A DNA stretch of 64,000 nucleotides from Dirofilaria immitis (lineage: Eukaryota; Nematoda; Chromadorea; Rhabditida; Onchocercidae), in NCBI GenBank assembly GCA_024305405.1, contig JAKNDB010000110.1, positions 1,674,001-1,738,000 on the forward strand, read 5' to 3'. This document shows, piece by piece, positions 1 to 13,945 of the stretch (position 1 is the first letter of the stretch; the number at the start of each line of letters is the position of its first letter). The position numbers and the translations under genes are program-made. The notes under the pieces were generated by a model. The model was given only the letters and a program-made list of their open reading frames with translations. It searched no databases and was not told the DNA's origin.

Positions 1-3000
1 TGCCTATTGCCTAAACCCCAAAACCTAAAAATGGCTTTTTATTTGCTAAACACATACGTAATTTTTCAGAACGTAACAATCAAGAAATTCAGAATGAAAT
101 TTGAAGTGATAGTTGTGGACTGATCAATGTGATTCGTATATCTCAAATTTAAATTTTATTCATTATATGCTTATTTCTATATGAATATAGTTGACACTAA
201 TGATCCTGCTGACATTCAATGAACTCATAATAGGAATTGCTTTTTATTAATTGATTTTTAAATCATTAAGCCAGCCTTATTGTTCTAAAGATTCGGAATG
301 ATTCTGTAGGATCGATAATGGTAAAAAATGGATTCGCTGATTAATTTTTGGCTGTTATCTTTTATATGTCTCTGTGTATTCATTTATATTTTTTTCTTGT
401 TTATTTCTGCTAATCGGTGTATTATGCCAGGTCGGTCTCAGTTCTTGGGAATGAACTGAAAATTTCGTATATTATTTTACTGAATTACTACTATATTTTA
501 ATGAATTTAAACATTTACATTAAGATAAGGAAATCAAATTCTTTTAACATCTAATAGTTTCTTGGGATGTTCATAAAAATATCTTACAGATACTTATTCT
601 ACTTCAGACTATATTTTTGATTCAATCTTTCAATTTTCATTCATCCTGTAACAATTATCATCGTATTTATCTCTGTAAGTACAACAGAATGAAACTTATC
701 TGTATCTTGAAATATATCGTCATTACGTCATAATGATTGACTGCTTATCACCTCAAACTGTATAATTTTAGTTTTAGAATAAAATGTGATTTATTCAGCA
801 CAAAGAAGTATATCTATAAAGCAACAAATTTGAATTGACAAGTATTGAGTCTGCGGAATAAATTATTAATAAAACAAGGAGAAAGTTAGTAAAACGGAGA
901 AGGAAAAGAAAGTGGAGGAAGTAAAAGTGACAAATTGAAAATAGTTTACAAAGTAATTTTTGAATTGATAGCGACGATATATTGTTGAACTCATATCGTA
1001 TTTCAATTAAATGTAACTAAAATAATTTCATAAAACACTTCAAACATTCCAAATTATTACTTAAAAATTTGACACTCAAATATCATTTACTTTAATTTGA
1101 AGTGCCACCAAAGATTTGATAAAGTTTTGGATTAATTCAGAATAAAATCTCATATCACATCTTACTTTACTACTCGAAATGATAGTTAGTTGATAATTCT
1201 TCTTCGATCATTACAAAACCGAGAAAATGTGAATGGAATAGTAAACGAACAAATGATGCCTATTTATCTTTTTTGCATTTTGCTAAAAAAAAATGGATCT
1301 ATAAGTTTTTCAATTAATTATTATTTTGAGAATCCAATTTCTCGTGAATAGTTAATCGATGGTATTTTTTCGAAGTTGTTATATTTAAACTTTTGATTAG
1401 GTTTAAAATTTTTTCTTCGTTGCGAAATCAATACATAATTCATTAAAATTTCGTTTTGTTATACTATTATTGAATGCTAATTTTGAATACGTATTCGCTC
1501 ATTCTCTTTGTTTGATCTGACTAAATAATTTAATTTATTTATTATTTTTAATTATAATCATCAAAAATAGGTTTGCCTTCCCATATTTGGTCAATTAAAA
1601 TATGATATAGAATTGAAATATACTGCATGCCTGATTGCATCGAACAATGCGAGCTGCATTCTCGAATTGAGCTGAAAATTTTTTCAGTATTTAAAATATT
1701 ATAATTTTGCTATCTGTACTTTCCAATGGTTGGTATTGAACGTCGAAAATGCTTTTATGTCAATAAACATTCTATTTAGTTATTGCATTTTTCGTAATTA
1801 TAAAAACGGTGAAAGAAATAAAATTGCGAAAAGTAAAAACATCTAAACTACTGATTAATGTTGCAAAACTTTGTATACTGAATGCCCAAAAGACTAAAAA
1901 ATTTAGGAAGTTGGAACTATATTTGGTCTGTGATAAGTTTGCAAATTTCAAAAATTTGTGTTAATTTAAAAAAATTGTCAGAAATCATTGTAGATTTTTT
2001 CTATGATTGAAAGGTTCTGTTTCGAAATATTTTCAGACCGTTTAAGTTCCACTTTTTGCTTTTAGTTTCATATACTGATGAACAATTCTAATTTCGTGAA
2101 TTAAATTAAGTTTTTGTTCCCGAAAATTAAAATAATTAGCATTGTTAAAAACAATTTAAGCGATATTGTCATTAGTAAATGTTTTTATGTTTCATATTCT
2201 GTAACGAAGATGATCAGGAATGTATTTCTTCCTATCGAAAATAATTTTTTGAAGATAACAATTTATACATACCTCTTATTATCTATAAACCATATATAAC
2301 CTTAGCCTTTAACCTGTAAATTATGTTCGTCTAAAACTATCAATTTTTATGATCCTTAAGTTCTCTGATCGACCTACTTGGGAATAAGGCGTTGCTGAAA
2401 ATGACTTTTCTAAATTTATAATATTTTGACAATAATTCAATTCAAATAAAAGCAATTCAAATAAAAAGTAATTAAATTTATTTTCCAACTTATGCTTTCA
2501 GCCATTAACAGTTTAACCAACGAATAACCTATTTAAGATTGAAACTATGATTATTTTTAATGATCATAATTGTCATATATCAAATAATTAGAGAATTCTT
2601 TTTGAAATGATGCTATATTTATATTCAATTATAATTTTTAAATTGAATGTTACAATTTTCACCGGACAACTGCAATTTTATACTTTTCAATTTATTTGTA
2701 TGAAAGAGAAATCTTATCATGCGTTTCATTCTGAATGATTCCTTCCATTGATTTCCATTATGGATCTATATATTTTCAAGTTTTTCCCATAATTTTTCCA
2801 AACTTTGTGACAGATCTTTGTTAACTATTGCATTTGAAGGACTTAAATCGTTCTTTCTCCTTTACCATACCCCAAGGTATGTTTATAACTCTGCCAAATA
2901 ACTCTCCATTTATAAATTTCCTATCTGGTCTAAAAATAAACCTACAGGAACTCCGCAAGAAATTAGATCTAGTGTGTAAAACACAGGAATGTTATTCATT

Positions 3001-6000
3001 CTTATCCAATAATGTACTAGTTTTAAATGATCGTTATTGATGCAATATACTATGTTTGTGATTATAATTGTCTTCTGAACTTGAGATGTCAACAGCAAGA
3101 TTTAAATAAAATTTTCAAAAATTTCTGGTTAATAAGCTTCGGTGATTTAATGATTTAATTTTAAAATTTTAAATAAAATGACTTCACGCCTGTTGCGGTG
3201 TTAATTTTTGGTAAATTATTTTAATGGTTTTTATCTAATTGTTCTTCAAGAATTTTTCAGTAATCATAAGTCAACAAAAGATATTTGTAGATCTATTATT
3301 GTTATATAGTACTTTTTTGAACACAAAATTTCTGAAAATCTTTGCCGAGTGCATGATAAGTCTTTCAAACAAAAATTAATCAACTAAATATCAGAAAATT
3401 TTGTTGAAATGAATAAAAATTTCATGTTGCTTGTAATTTTTTTAATTTGATAAATCTTTTTGTCGAATGATTTCTATAATTTCTAATTATTTATCGATAC
3501 AAAATTCAGTACTTCATTCGATAAATCACAGTCCTATTTCATTAACTTCTGTCGAACATTAAAAATGATATTTTCCAAATTTAGTACTTAATTAAATGGT
3601 TATTTAATGGTTTGTCAAGGAGTAACGAGTCACGAGGTGAATTAATCACACGCTCTGACAATTAATCGAAAACACTCGTAAATTTAGTCAGTGATTGCAT
3701 CAAAGAGATACTAAATAATACAACGAAAAGTTTTAATGGTAGTTTTACGAGCATTTATCAGTATTCGCCAAGGTAAATAACGAGAAAATAAAAACAATTA
3801 AGAAATTTGAAGAAAATATAAATTTTGTGGAACGTATTTTAAATTTAATTTACTTGCAAATAGGTTTGGATGACTTTCATTTCCTACGGCATATTTTAAG
3901 TTCTCTTGTTTAAGTTCCTGATGTCATTTCTGTTTTCTTTAGATATTTTATTTGATGTTTCGATGGATTCTAATTTTTGCTGATCCTGAAGGTTATTTCA
4001 GGATTGTTAAAATTGCAAACTTATCAAAATTTTAATTGGAAGTGAACAAATCAACGTCTAGATCAAAGCCTTTTTCGGATGAGCCTTAAAGAAATTTGCA
4101 AAATGTTCTTTAATAGCTGGAGCCATGATTCTGATCTTATCAACATATCAAGATTTGAATCGGATCATTTTTTTGGTTCTTTTAGGTGAAAACTTTACTT
4201 TTTTAAATAAAATACCTTCAACATTTGACATTAAGTACATTAACAAATTAATAATACAAACGATCAGTCATTTCGATATGAGTAAATAAGCAAAGTTTAT
4301 CTTCGAAATACTTCCTAATTATATGATGAAAGAGGATAACAGCAATAGGCAGTAAAAAACTGAAGTTTCGAAAAGACGATTGTTTTTAAATGACAATTTT
4401 TTTTTACTTGAAAAATTGCTGTCCATCTTAATTTCACATCTATAGTTATATCTATTGGAACCTCATATTTGTATTTCATATTTTTTTTCTCAAAATTTTG
4501 AGATGAAAAAGAATTTTGATCATTGAATTTCGTTCATATTATATTAATGGATAATTTTTATTACTCTTTTAAAATTTCTATCATGCTTTTAAAATACTTC
4601 CTATCATAAATTTTTCGATACTTGATAATATCTCATTTCTGAGACAACAATTTTTATCACAACTTCAAATTAATCTGTCCTTATCATTTAATCCCATAAC
4701 GATAAATATTTATCCAATAGTTGGAAGAAATTTTAACCTGAAAATTATACATATATAAAAATTATGCACTTATTTATATCGTTCCAAAAAAAGGAAAACT
4801 TTATTTCGTGTTGAATAATTTAAACAATTATTTATTTATCTTTATTATTGAACTTTAACAAAATTTTACATTATTTGCTTATTGTTATTATGAGTATTTA
4901 TTTATACATAATAATTTTTAAGGAATTACAAACCGAGCATTAAATTCATTTCATCAACCACCGGTGCTGCGACTACGAATTTTGAAACGATTAATTGATA
5001 ATGCATTAATTAAATGCCTAATTGAAAATTAAGCTTTATAACTGAGTTATTAGAATCAAAATAAACCGTAAAAGCCAGAAGACATTATTTGCTTTTTATT
5101 TCTGCTTTGCACTATTCAGATCAGTTGATATGATAACACTTTAGCCTGTATCTAAGTAAGATATCTATCAACTTGTTATCATTAATAATACTTATGAAGA
5201 TCTAAACTGCATGAATAGTTATAAAAATAAATGCATTACGTTCATTGCAAACCGTTTAATTTTTAGCATAGTTTTTTGAAATAAAAACAATTTTTAATAT
5301 CATATAATGCCTCAATTATTGTTGAAAATTTTTTTGTTAATTGAATATTTCGGCAAAAAAATAACTTTTTACTGGATCACGTTTCATTTATTATATCAAA
5401 TATGTATGTATTTTTGAAAATTCATCTGCACAGAAATTTTTGCTTGTTTCAGTATTTTAAAGTAATGTAATTAGTAACAACTTTACAATCCTTGCGAAAA
5501 AATCAATCAATAAATTCATAGCTTTAAATCCAATATTCAAAATTTATTTTTCGATACATAATGAAAATGTTATTATTTTTCGCAAGTATTGCACTAATAT
5601 AACATATGTCTATTACACAAAAGTGAGACCTGATGGAAATATTTTACTTAACAGATTCTTAAATGCAACATTTGAGCCATAAATGTGCCATTAATTGGTA
5701 AATTTAAAATATAAAATTTTAACAGCTAATTTAGTTAGAATGAGTTTTTTCTGGAAGTTAAATTATTAGAAATAAAATTAAAGAAATATTTGTTCTCTAC
5801 AATTTGTATAAGAATTTCAATCGCAATAACGAAAGAACGAAAAGTAATTTTTTCTTATCCCTGGTTTTTAAGGACGAAATTATTTAGGTTGAATTTATTC
5901 AGACCGAAGACTAAAAAGTTTGCCTTTAAAATTACTAGTGATTAAATTTGCTTCGTTCATTTGCTCTAAAAAATTTATATAGTCCTGCTGAAAAAGAAAT

Positions 6001-8853
6001 AATACATTTTAAAATGACTGAAATTATTGCAAAGTAAAAAGGAAGGCATAACAGTGATAAAATATGAAGCAGAAAAATTTTTGTTGATATATGGACAAAA
6101 CGGATGCTTTTAATGTTGCGCTGAACATGTCCTGAAAATTTAACAGATGGTAGATAGATTGGCGTTGCAAATAGCCAATGAGCAGATTTGAAAAGCATTG
6201 AATTTAAATCGACAATCAAAAAGTTTAGTTAATTTCTTCGAATTAAATATTAGATAGAATAAGGTTGAAAACTGGTTTTGGAATCATATCTTACCAGAGA
6301 TTATTTAAAATAAACGATTGATATTTTTTAGTCTTTTTTTTGCATTTTTGTGAAAAACACCTTTATCTTAGATTTCAAACAATTTTTAAGATCAAATTTT
6401 TGTTTTTGAAGAATTTGTTTCGCTTTTGGCATAAGTGAAGATTAATGATGATTCTTAATAGTTATTTGTAATTTTCTCGCCGTTTGTTTTGGATTTATGA
6501 TTAATAGCATTAAATTCATACGATAATCAATCTATTCCACTAATCCATCTATCAAAACATATCAATAACAATGTCTCACTTACGAAAAGAATGCATCATC
6601 ATTTTTCATATTTGCTATTATTTTTACTGGTTAACCTAAAATACAATTTATCAGTTATCATTGCATAGATTAATACTAAATAAAAATATATTCAGTATCT
6701 AATCCTTTAAAATAATATGAGCATGTAATTATCAACAATAATTGTATCTGAGCGATGATAATATTACTTGAGAAGATAACCGGAATAAAGACGAAAGATG
6801 ATAATTGAAGTATGTGATATAGTATATAGTAGCATAAAATTTTTGTAAAAATATGTATAAATGATAAGATTAGATAGAATAACGACTGAATTACTGAAAA
6901 GTTGTTTATGTTAAGAAAATATCTCGCTACATTTTAATGCATGCGATAAAATAGTAAACAGTAAAATTATCAGAGTTTGTCCAAAATTTCTACTTAGCAT
7001 TCACCAATCAATATTATAGTAAAAAAATAATTTTAAATTCCAAGACTTTTAACTGAACTTTTTAATTTTGTGTGCCTTCGTTAAATAAATAGAACTTAGA
7101 ATCTTTTTCAAAAAATTAATCCAAAATCATACCGTGCACGGTAATATTACTAGTAAAACCATATTCATTGAATAATTCTGATGGTATTCAGTTTGAAATA
7201 CTACTTTATTTCATTATTTTTAATAAATTTACTTGTTTATTTATCAAATAAATTTCGTTTTATTAAAAAAATATAGACATTCAAACTGCAATTCTAAACA
7301 TAATTGATAATTGAGCCATAATTATCCGAACTGCTACTGAATTTAGAAGACATAGCTAATATCATAATTTTAAAATTACGTTATAGTCTACTTTCCTTGA
7401 TAATGGATATATATAAAACTTTCTTTTGAAGCATTTTTGTATTTACTCAATCGTAAACGTTTTCGACCTTAGAAGCATTTCGTCTTTATATTATAAATTA
7501 TCCGTTTAATTTAAAAATATTACAGTAAAGTAGTTTATTATTATCATTATTATGACGATATCCCAAAGTTTAAATACGAAATATATAAACTATCAGAGCA
7601 ATTAACCTAAAATTGTGTAGTGATAAGAAAGAAATGCCCAAAGAACACTATGGATTAATGGAATTGCCTATATATTGGGAAGAATAAATGCAGACGATCA
7701 TGTTTACCGGTGCCATCGAAAGATTAATATTATTTGCTGAGGCAGTTAATTAGTCGCCATAACTAATGATAATAAAGATCTGCCGTTGACAAAAGAGGAG
7801 AAGAAGGCGGGAGAGTAATGATACAATTAATCAAATGAAATTATTTTTATCAGTAAGCATTACTGATAAAAATTTGATATGCACATATTTCTTATCTTGG
7901 TATTTTATTCCTCCTTGCATCAATATTATTTGATAAAATCAAATTAAATCCAAATCAAAACTATTATATTTTATCGATAAATCATATACATGAATTTATT
8001 TACAAGTTTCAAAACTATTTGCTATTGTTGCTGTTTCTTAGACTTCTTAGATTTATTTTTTCAATACAGAATAGTTTTAATATATTTATAAAGTCCTTGT
8101 TTGAATATACAATAAATGCTCCTAGAACTAAGTCATCATCTTTCTTTTTAGCATCTATGTTAACTTTATAAACCAAAATTTTTGAAAAATGAACCAATTA
8201 TTTTTATTTAAGAATGCAAATTATGATGACTTTAACTGATACATTTTCGAAAATTCAGTTATATGCTTTTCACTTTCTTCGAATGACGAGGCTATAAATT
8301 AAGTAGTAATTTAATTAAATTTCATTCATATTGAAATTCTGAAAATAATATCATAATGGCATGGTAATGGTTCATGCAAAAATATGAATATCTTTTTATC
8401 TTTTCAATATTTTAGTTCGTTTTATATTATATCATTCCCATCTTATTGTGAAACATGTGTATTTAGTAAGAAAAATGATAAGAAGTGTTTACATTTATTC
8501 AAAAGAAAAGTTTAAATTTCTTTTTTTTAAAGATACAGTTTTACATATTTGAATCATAACTCATATTGTATGGCAGATGGCAGTTTTACTATGTAATTAT
8601 GATCTTTTATACAAAGTACAGCTTAACAATGGATAAATAAATATCCAATGTTTGTGAGTAAACAGATTAGAATTTTATGCCCAGAGAAATCCACCGTTTT
8701 TCGAGATAGCAAGATCTACTAATAACGGTCAAACGAATAATATGCTTAATTTCACTTTTGAATTTTTAATTTTAAATTAGTAAAATAAACAGTAGATTCG
8801 AAGTGATAAAAACTATGAAATGCATTTCATGAAAAATTTAGTCTTTGTTTACT
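1..8853. other. AT-rich region with no supportable gene
   Basis: This stretch has stop codons in all frames, long A and T runs and only short random open frames, the longest 94 codons at 5935-6219 on the minus strand. I checked the frames for familiar motifs and for exons bounded by TTTCAG and GTAAG and found none that hold together. A slightly less AT-rich patch at about 7630-7830 has no readable frame. A distant regulatory role or long introns of a gene to the left cannot be excluded. Confidence 0.6.
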
Positions 8854-9480
8854 TTAATAGCCACATCTAAATATCATGATAGATAAATGGTTAAATTTTA
8901 ACAAAATAAAATTTTGAACTTCATATGAAAAACTGGACCCAAAACTTTTCCCAACAACACAGTGCCATGTAGGACCAAATCTCCTCTCGAATTCTTCTTT
9001 GATGTAAAGGCCATATCCTGAAATTGATTCTTAGAGTGTTCACTTATAACTTCTAAAATATGCATTCAAAATTTTTGGTCAAAAACTGAGCGAAATAAAA
9101 TTTAAATTTAAAGTTTAATCATAAATCAAATAAATATTGTGACAAAAAACTTCTTGATCTTTTTTAAAATACAATTGTTCTCTACAATTTTTGGAAATGC
9201 AAATTTTATTGTTCTGTTTATTTTTAGCAAAATCCTTTTATTTTAAGGATCTGAAAACTGATATAAAATTGAAACAAAAGATATTGAAACCGAGACAACA
9301 AAATGATACTTATTGAAAATAAGCAATGAATTATCTGAACAAGAAAATGCAAAAATTAAAGAAAATAATTACTTTATCGAGGGCATACTGCTTTTGTGCT
9401 TCTTGAGCAATTGCTATACTTTTCTCGACCATTTCTGATTCCATATCTGTTTCCTTCACTTCCATTTTGTTGCTAAACAT
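8854..9480 (-). CDS. LC8-type dynein light chain, divergent, two exons
   Basis: Exon 1 is 9373-9480 (start MFSNK; a second ATG giving MEVKETDMESE is at 9464) and exon 2 is 9017 down to 8854, stop TAA. LC8 proteins are small homodimeric hubs that bind dynein intermediate chain and many short-motif partners. The order matches the family: an N-terminal helix (VEKSIAIAQEAQKQYALDK), then YIKEEFERRFGPTWHC, VVGKSFGSSFSYE and a C-terminal strand ending near IMIFRCGY. Length is about 91 codons against 89 in canonical LC8. Exon 2 needs one extra base in the A run at 9006-9008 (plus strand) to read DMAFYIKEEF. The groove segment usually written FGSYVTHE is FGSSFSYE here, so partner choice may differ. 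A TTTCAG lies about 14 bases before the first ATG and could be a trans-splice acceptor. Confidence 0.85.
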
Positions 9481-9904
9481 ATTTTGAGTTCTTTCCTGAA
9501 ATTTCCTTGGGAAATACAATCATATAATTTGTCAAAAACAGGCCGATGGATACAATTATATATTATCATAACAAAAATTGGGTAAATTAGGCTATTAATT
9601 GTGGTTTCTCACATGTTTCATTAGCAAAATAAGCTAAATATTTTTCAGAAATAAAATTTTTAAAAACCACCATAACATTGGGTTCAAAGATATGATGTCT
9701 TAGCTGAAGAAATTACGATTCCACAAAAAGCTTAAAAGTTTAAAATTTTAAAAATCTTTCAGAATTCAAATTGAAACAAATCAGTTGCGAACGGAATGAA
9801 CAAAAATTAAAATTCATGTTGCAGATGGAGCTAGAGTTTAGAAATGTGATTCCATTAATTGATAAAGTGTTTGATAATGCAAATAAAGCAGGATTTATCA
9901 AAAT

Positions 9905-10050
9905 TGACAATAATAATAACAAAAGTAATGATAATAATTTAACGATAATAATGGCAATAATAGCGTTGATAATTACGCTGATAATGATTATTAAAAAAAC
10001 AGCAGTAATAATAATAACAGTACTTACAATAAAAGTAATAATAATAATTT
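9905..10050. repeat. AAT/AAC-rich imperfect trinucleotide tract
   Basis: Many AATAAT and GATAAT units are interrupted by other bases. Read on the plus strand it gives asparagine- and isoleucine-rich nonsense. It looks like a degenerate simple repeat. Confidence 0.6.
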
Positions 10051-10349
10051 ATGATTGAAATAATAATGAAAAATCATAAATTAAAAGTACATGAAATTTG
10101 AAACTAGATATGATAAAATAAATCGTTTGATACAATAGACTAAGGAAGCTAAGAATTGATTGATTATTCAATATAACAATTTAGTTGTATTATTTCATAG
10201 AGTTTGGTTTTCAATGTGAACGATGAAAATTAAGATGCATAGAATTGAGTTAATTCTGAAAACTTTCGAAGACTCATAGGGATGTACAATCAATTTAGTT
10301 AGAACGTTGAAAAGACAACAAAGCTGCAAAAGTAACAAATAAATTTGTT

Positions 10350-10489
10350 TATGACATGGATAAATTATAAAGCCTCTTATCACGCAATGTGACTCACACA
10401 AGATATTCCAAGAATAATTCTTGCCAATGTTGTCCTTTATGATTATAGTGATATATTTTTTGAAAGTCTTATAATTTATCCATGTCATA
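10350..10489. repeat. Perfect 21-bp inverted repeat with 98-bp loop
   Basis: The left arm at 10350-10370 (tatgacatggataaattata plus a) is the exact reverse complement of 10469-10489. The 98-base spacer has no readable frame. The pair could fold into a hairpin or cruciform, or be the ends of a small non-autonomous element. I could not see a target-site duplication. Confidence 0.8.
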
Positions 10490-13070
10490 GGCATAAGAAT
10501 GAAATTAATAATTTAGTGACATAAATGACTTCAAATAACATAAGAAATTAAAATCGATAGAATTTGAAATTGAGAAAGTATGATAGTGTCACTTGACAAA
10601 AGGTAAATAAATTATGGCGGAATGGAAGTAACAAAAGAAAATATTATTGAAAAAGTGATTGCTACAAATTTAATAAATTTTCCGACTAATAACATGTAGC
10701 ACAAGCAATGAGTCTGTATTTGAAAAAATAGTGAAATTAGATTTGAATATAAGCAATTTGGCTTAACAATTAATTAACAAATGAACAATTCTTGTGATTC
10801 CATATTGCTAAGGACAAAAAAGCGATTACGAATCCTGCATTAACCGATATCGATAATGATAATAAACCCTTTTCATGAGTGATAGGAATTATTGAAGAAG
10901 AGATCGTTGAGTGAATGACTGTATGATTATTGAGTTCGATTCGCAAGGGAGTTTTAATTAAAATAGAGAAAATAAAAATCTAATTAGTTGCATGATAAGT
11001 TGAATAAACAAGTCGATATATGGAGAGCAATAGCGAAATAAGCGAAGGAATAAGTGATATTATGGCTGAGTTATGTTATCATGGAAAAAACAACGGAAGG
11101 ACTGTAATCAAAGTTTCAAATCATAAATTAAAAGACTATCATCAATTGATAGCAAATGTCGTTTGTGTCAACAAACTGATTATCTTCTGAATGTCTTTAT
11201 CAAAATCGCATAAAATAGTTGTAGATATCAAGCAAATCAGTTGTAAATTATAATTATCGTCAAAATAAATATGAATATTACTGTGTAAAAATGCTGACAG
11301 TACAAAACAGCAATAAAGATAGTATGATAAAGAATAAAAAGAAACGATTCAAAATTTCGACACTCAAGATGATAAGAAAATGTCTATCTATAATAGCTAG
11401 ATTTCATAGCAGTTGGAATAAACGAAACTCACTTGTATTCTCACATGATGAGATAAATGCATTGAAGAAAAATAAGAAACGAGCAAAAGATTTATGATTC
11501 AAAATGTAAGATTATGAAAAAGTGGAAAAAGAAACGATCAGCAGTTCTCACAATGGTAACAGTAGCATTTGGTAACAGTAAAAAATTAAGAAAATACCAG
11601 AAACGATTGGAATGGATAGGAAAATAAAAGAGCAATTGAGATAGATAACCTTTTAAGAATGATTTCGATTCGTGGATCTATGATGAGATTCCAAAATTTT
11701 GGCCTAAACCATCCAGCTAGCCATACAAATGATATGTTATTTTGAAACAATGTCAATAATCTGGAAATAATAATTAAATTAAGTTAATAACAAAGGACAT
11801 AAATAATAAATTTAACAAATTCGATTTTATTCTACGCTGATAATTAATGATAATATGAAAATGATAAATATTTCTTTGATTAAATCGTGTAATTTCAAAC
11901 AGAATTCAAAATAAAATTCATCGAAATCAAGAAATTTTATCAAGCGAATAATTTAATGAATTTGTTGTTAAAATGCGATACCAATAATTGCATTAGTGAT
12001 ATTAACAATTTTTAAATGAATAATTATTATTGTTCATTTAAATAATAAATTCAATGAAAAGAGAAACAGAAAAAGTGTTGCAAGATTAGATATATTACTA
12101 TAAAATTTTATTAATTTTAATTAATCTTATCTTCGATTGTTTATAAATCATAATACCATAGCAATAATAATGCTCATAGTTGCATATTTTTTGACGAAAT
12201 ACGATGCCATATGTTAGAAGTTTATAGAATATTACTGATTTTTTTGGTGACATTTTCAAGTCCGAAGTTAAAATGCATTTATTTCAATAATGCTCTAGAA
12301 TTTTTATTTGAGGAGAATACTGGTAATGTTGACTAGATCACTTGAGACATAAGATATCAAAAAAAAAAAATTGACAACGAAAATCTATCACTTCATACCA
12401 ATTTCTTTCTCTAATTTCAAAATCTTTTACAAAGAAATCTTTATAAATTATAATTTGACGGAAAAATATTTATTTATCTTGAATATATTTTGCTATCTGA
12501 TGATATTTCGAGAAATAAATAAACTCATATTGGTAGCGAAAATTCGGAATTGATAAAGAAATGAAGAAGCGATAAGCTAGATTTCTTTTCTACTTTTGAA
12601 ATAAAAAACTTAAAAAAATAAGTGGTTATTAAGATAAATGAAACTTCTACCATCGATTAAATCGAGTAGCAATCGATGAGATTTTGTTTGATTTGATAAG
12701 TTATATCAATATGTTGATCACTACGATAGATATGATTAGACAATGGTTATGATGCAAACAGATTAGGTATTATGAAGAGATGGGAATAAGCTTAAATATA
12801 GCTAGAAGCATATTCTGATAAACCGGTGTTATCATAATTTATAGGAAAACAAAAGAATAATAAAAGAATGGCAGATGATAAAGATAATGTTTCATTTGAT
12901 AAAGATAAGATGGTGATGAATGGAGCAAATTGATTATAATATCTGGAATTAAATGATATTTCGAAGAAATTTCAAAATGTATCCAATACCGAGGAAAAGA
13001 TAAGCGTTGCAAATGCAGGTCTATATGTATGTTTTCTTTGTGCGTGTATACATGTATGTGTATACGTATG

Positions 13071-13130
13071 TTTGTGTATGTGTGTGTGTGTGTGTGTGTA
13101 TGTGTGTATGTGTGTGTATGTGTATATATA
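13071..13130. repeat. GT-rich microsatellite
   Basis: A run of tgtgtg and tgta units about 60 bases long ends in a TATATATA tail. It lies about 0.8 kb upstream of the nuclear receptor start. Confidence 0.9.
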
Positions 13131-13945
13131 TTTCGATACCGATGAAAATGAAACTTTTGAAATTACTGGATGAAAGCAGCTGTTTCCTTGATTAATCGAA
13201 AATTACGTGCACTAATTTTGAACGATTTCAGTTGAGGAAAATAAATATCAATTAATTGATGAATTGGTATCAATTAACTTAAGAATTAATATCAATCAAG
13301 GTTCAAGCAGATATGTTTAATCATATTATTTGAATAGACCGAATGATGTAACAAATTGAGATAAGTATTAAATTTCAAACTAATGTCATTAGTTAAATCA
13401 ATCAAAAAATAAATATATATCATGCTAGAATTTAACTGTAATGATAATAGCTGAAATAAATTAACAACATTTGAAGTGGATTGAGATAAATTTCGACATT
13501 TTATTAATTCATAAATTATAGTTAAAATAAATAAATTGAAATAAATGAAATATCATGCCAAATATCATAAAAAATTTTTCAAGCTTTATAAAATTCCAAA
13601 TATGTTATGCCAATGATAAACATGTTTAATAATAACGAAAAAAGGCATGATCAGATTTATGAATGAATTATAGACTTTATGAGCTTATTTTATTTTATTC
13701 ATTTCATTCTTACCTTTTTTTTGAAAATTTTACCATTCATATGGTACGACCAGAAAATTTTGACATTTTTATGTTCGAACTTCAAAAATGTAGTCATTCT
13801 CAATGTTTTTACTTTTTCAAATGTTATCAGAATATTAGAGATAAGCATTTTCATTTACTGATAAAATTCTTATCATCTTTAGCAGTTGAAAATGTCATGT
13901 ACTTTGCTTTTATATTATATGTAAAGGAAAACATTGAAAGTTGAA

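Larger units (their letters stand above)
9481..13945. other. Intergenic region between dynein light chain and nuclear receptor
   Basis: This is AT-rich sequence without a recognisable gene. It separates the divergently transcribed light chain (minus) and receptor (plus), so it probably holds both promoters. It contains AAT/AAC-rich low-complexity sequence at about 9905-10050, a perfect inverted repeat at 10350-10489 and a GT-rich microsatellite near 13071. The plus frame at 9771-10058 starts with ordinary-looking residues and then runs into the AAT repeat. It has no flanking splice logic and no family match. Confidence 0.6.

Noticed and set aside
1..30. GCCTAAAC and CCCCAAAACC resembling telomeric TTAGGC repeats
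   Set aside because: Only one GCCTAA unit and no tandem array.
2828..3040. Plus-strand 70-codon frame with FINFLSGLKINLQELRKKLD
   Set aside because: Composition is plausible for protein, but there is no acceptor/donor pair, no neighbouring exon and an equally long frame on the other strand.
9771..10058. Plus-strand frame starting MKQISCERNEQKLKF
   Set aside because: Most of its length is an AAT-type simple repeat, and no splice partner or similarity was found.
13663..13944. Plus-strand 93-codon frame just before the receptor
   Set aside because: Phe/Tyr/Ile-rich AT-driven sequence. The receptor frame starts at 13946 in a different frame with normal composition.
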